Assembly: GCA_963565915.1 (NCBI GenBank)
Contig: OY751486.1
Coordinates: forward strand, 310,001 to 374,000
Direction of reading: 5' to 3'
DNA from: Entoloma clypeatum
Lineage: Eukaryota > Basidiomycota > Agaricomycetes > Agaricales > Entolomataceae
Length of the DNA: 64,000 nucleotides
Numbering within the stretch: position 1 is the first letter of the stretch; each line of letters begins with the position of its first letter. The notes beneath the pieces are model-generated. The model was not told the origin of the DNA and searched no databases. It saw only the letters and a list, made by a program, of their open reading frames with translations. Made by a program: the position numbers and the translations under genes. Shown here piece by piece: positions 61,280 through 64,000 of the stretch.

Positions 61280-64000
61280 AGGGGTCTCTTGACTCCTCCA
61301 TGGTTGACGATGACCACATCTTTGATCATTCTCATCATGGATGACTCTTGAGTCATCCTTGGTGCAGGTTCTTTCAAACCTGCTTGGTTTGGTAGCACAT
61401 TTTCTTCAAATGTGCAAGGTGTATTGACACCTTGTATATTACGAAGTGGTGCTGTTGTACCACCTGTCGTTTGACAACTATTGTGGAAATGACACCTTTC
61501 GTTCCCACTGGTTCTCATGTTTCACGGTCATCTCTGTCTGTGCAGGTTTATTTAAACCTGCTTGTTCTGATTTTGGGGTGGTTTTGTGGGACAATTATGT
61601 TCCCATTTCCTCCCCTTCTTGCTTCGTACCACGATGAAGCATATCAGAGTTCCTGTGAGGCAATTTCCCTCACTCGTCCTCTGGGGATAATTTATCCCTC
61701 GTCGTTTGCAATGACCTTTTCTATTCTTTCATATGATGGTATCTTTGTATGCCATCTTTATATCCATCATATTGGGACTTATATTTCCCAAGTCGTGGTC
61801 CATGACTTTTTGTTCAACAAACAACATATGTTTGTTTTTCATTGGCGAGACTTTTGCCAAGTATATTATCTTTGGCGAGCTTAGCTTGCCAAGTCGTTTG
61901 TTCATTTCTGGGGTTTGCGAGAATCCCCATGTTCACATGAACCTATCATAAACAACATGTTGTCGTTTCTATCTTTCTTCGGCATGAACATCTTTCGTGC
62001 CTTTCATATGATGGTATCTCTGTATGCCATCTATGTACATGTTGTATGGGGACATATAATCCCCATGTCGCAGTTCGCGACTCTTAGTTCAATGAACTAT
62101 ATTCATTGTTGTTGGCGAGATCTTTCGCCACCTATACTTTCTTTGGCAAGCTTAGCTCGCCGTATTGTCAGTTCATTTTTGGGGTTCACGTTGATCCCCA
62201 TGTCATTCACGTGAATGACAACTATAGCAGTCTTTGTTACTGATTCTATATGAGACAACAACTTATTGTTATCGTCAACTGTATTTTCTTAAATGACATA
62301 TTGTTGTTTCTACTTTACTTTCGATGGTGTTGGTTCATCGACTTCACACCGTCCTTTCTGTTTTGTTGCCAGAAGGTACATGGTACCTTCCTCATTTATT
62401 GTAGATAGCGCTATCACCATCTATAGTCTCTTTGTGACTATTTCGTAGTATGGCCTTAGAGACCGTAAGTTGGGAAGGGAAAAATCTCGCGTTGCGGGAT
62501 TATGTGGTGTGATATAGGTGCCGTTGTCACCTATTCATTGGGGGAGGTGTCCCCTCCTCTGCCCCCTTCCAAAATGTTCCGTGGGTTCCTTGGAATCCCT
62601 GCTTCCCCCTTTCTTGCTTCGTTTATAATGAAACAAATTATTGTGGGGGGTTTGAGGTTTTTGAGACACTATAATTGTCTTGGAGGATGATTTCTATCCT
62701 CCACAAAATGTGGAAATGACAGACTCAGTGTCCGTCTATTCTGTCAGATGGGCCTCTATGAGTCTCCATCCATTACGAATTATATGGAGGACACTCGTGG
62801 TCCTCCCTCGTCTTCTTTGGCAGGACTTTTCAGTGCCCTGCATGTCGCCAACTTTATTCTTGGCGAAATTTGACCTTTCGAGGCAGACATAGTCACCTCA
62901 GTGTTTACGGAGGACACTTTTGTCCGTCCTTTTGTCATTTCGCGGCAGTCACTTTTAGTGGGCTGCCTGTCGCCGACTTTATGTTCGGCGCAATTTGATT
63001 CCAATGTGGTGTCTGTTACCACAGTTTTTGACAAACCGTCGCAGACGACGACAATAACTTTGTCGTCTACTTTCGCAACCTTAGCGACATTTGTCACTGC
63101 AGTTCCAGCATCTATTGCCGTAACTTTAGTTTCTCCATGGACAATCTTTATATCATCCATTCACTTGCAACAACAATTGTTGTTGCTGTAGCAGCTACTG
63201 TAGCTGCTGGTTCTCGGCTTTCGCAGATGACATCCATAACATCTCTTGTTGATTTATTGCAGACGACAACTTTGTTGTCTTCCTTCGCAACTTGTGATTA
63301 TATTATTTCCGTGGACAACTTTCATGTCATCCACTTTGTCATTTGCGACAACTATATTTGTTGTCGCAGCAGCTCCAATAGCTGTTGATTCTTTTCTATC
63401 GCAGATGACAACCTTGTCGTCTAGTTTACAATTTTTAATGACATTTTTTGTCATTGTTGCGGCACACGCTGCCTCAGGGTTTCTACTCTCTTGGACAACA
63501 TTATTCTCATCCGTATTCTTGTGTTCATAATGTTCCGACCTGTGGACATCTTGTTTTTTGGATGTGACTATTTGAAGCACCAAACGAACTTCACAAGTTC
63601 GTTCTCCAGTGGTCATGGCTTGACCACTCTGCTTCAATATCAAGCAGACAATCTTTTCATTACACATAGAGCACAATTTTGTGCTCTTGTTGTCAGTCGA
63701 CACATGTTGTCGACTTTCGCTACTCTTGCGACGTTGATGGCGGTGTTTTCGTCGCCGTCTCTTCTTCTCTACTGTGACAGAGTCTTCTGTACTCTGTCTC
63801 TCTTTCTCATTGTCTCTTTGACGGTGAATATTTTGCTGTCAATTATCATTCTCGCCTGGGTTATGTTGACCCAGATGTTTGCATTTATTTCAATGATCTT
63901 GTTGTCATCAATAATGAACCTGTTGTTCATTACTCGCAGTCCGATGTGGTCTATTTGACCCATCATTTCTGGACAATGAGATCTTTTCATCTTGAGGGTT

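Larger units (their letters stand above)
59485..63960. repeat. Array of short, mutually different hairpins
   Basis: Perfect stems of 6-11 bp with loops of 0-8 nt follow one another, often every 30-60 bp. Examples: 59489-59510, 59622-59641, 59785-59801, 60303-60323, 60439-60459, 60658-60673, 60721-60742 (22-nt palindrome), 61079-61094, 61152-61170, 61339-61358, 61395-61415, 61415-61434, 61542-61561, 62201-62220 (20-nt palindrome), 62682-62702, 62786-62806, 63047-63067, 63167-63186 (20-nt palindrome), 63191-63207, 63345-63367, 63437-63455, 63585-63601, 63608-63628, 63668-63687, 63695-63715, 63776-63798, 63913-63931. Stems are unrelated in sequence. Spacers are mostly pyrimidine-rich on this strand. 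No ORF explains the region and it may continue past the window end. Confidence 0.8.

Noticed and set aside
62901..63958. Hydrophobic 96-155 codon ORFs in the hairpin array taken as membrane proteins
   Set aside because: The T-rich composition yields Phe/Leu/Ser-rich frames in several registers; the hairpins explain the sequence better.
59485..63960. Series of intrinsic transcription terminators
   Set aside because: Some hairpins are followed by T runs, but the genome is fungal, the array is too dense and there are no genes between hairpins.

Overview
The window looks like the genome of a filamentous fungus, most likely an Agaricomycete basidiomycete. The host genes have 42-125 bp GT-AG introns, a FYVE protein and an AreA/DUF3295-type regulator. 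There is a relic of a non-reducing polyketide synthase, and the rest is dominated by chromodomain Ty3/gypsy and Ty1/copia retrotransposons. No prokaryotic feature, tRNA or rRNA gene was recognised.

Layout. 1-13447: a small TA-flanked inverted-repeat element (780-13445) is split by a Ty3/gypsy chromovirus, Gypsy-A (1005-13297, TSD CCTGG). Gypsy-A is itself split inside gag by Copia-A (2564-8346, TSD AGACG). 13448-17400: mostly non-coding, with a CTGGA-rich palindromic tract and a GC-rich degenerate-repeat tract. 17425-18892: polyketide synthase pseudogene. 19144-20288 (minus) and 20633-24193 (plus): two divergent, apparently intact host genes. 24515-24826: an 88-bp minisatellite. 24925-30704: Copia-B, which lacks a TSD.

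30721-46640: an old minus-strand chromovirus, Gypsy-D, broken by Element E (33077-40119, TSD CCGG, identical 1,103-bp LTRs, Gag but no polymerase) and by intact Gypsy-B (40440-46613, TSD TTTCT). 46641-58656: Gypsy-C, a decayed chromovirus carrying Copia-C on the minus strand (49419-55202, TSD ACCAC). 58657-64000: a half inverted-repeat element, then a 4.5-kb tract made almost entirely of different short hairpins.

How the parts work. The retroelements show three ways of priming reverse transcription. Gypsy-A, -B and -C each have a 10-11 nt site just after the 5' LTR that is complementary to the predicted RNA 5' end (Tf1/sushi-type self-priming). The copias carry a complement of the initiator tRNA-Met anticodon arm (half-tRNA priming). 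Element E has a conventional tRNA 3'-end site. All three gypsy gag-pol junctions carry the same heptamer, GGATTTT, in register for a -1 ribosomal frameshift. The least explained structure is the hairpin array at the right end.
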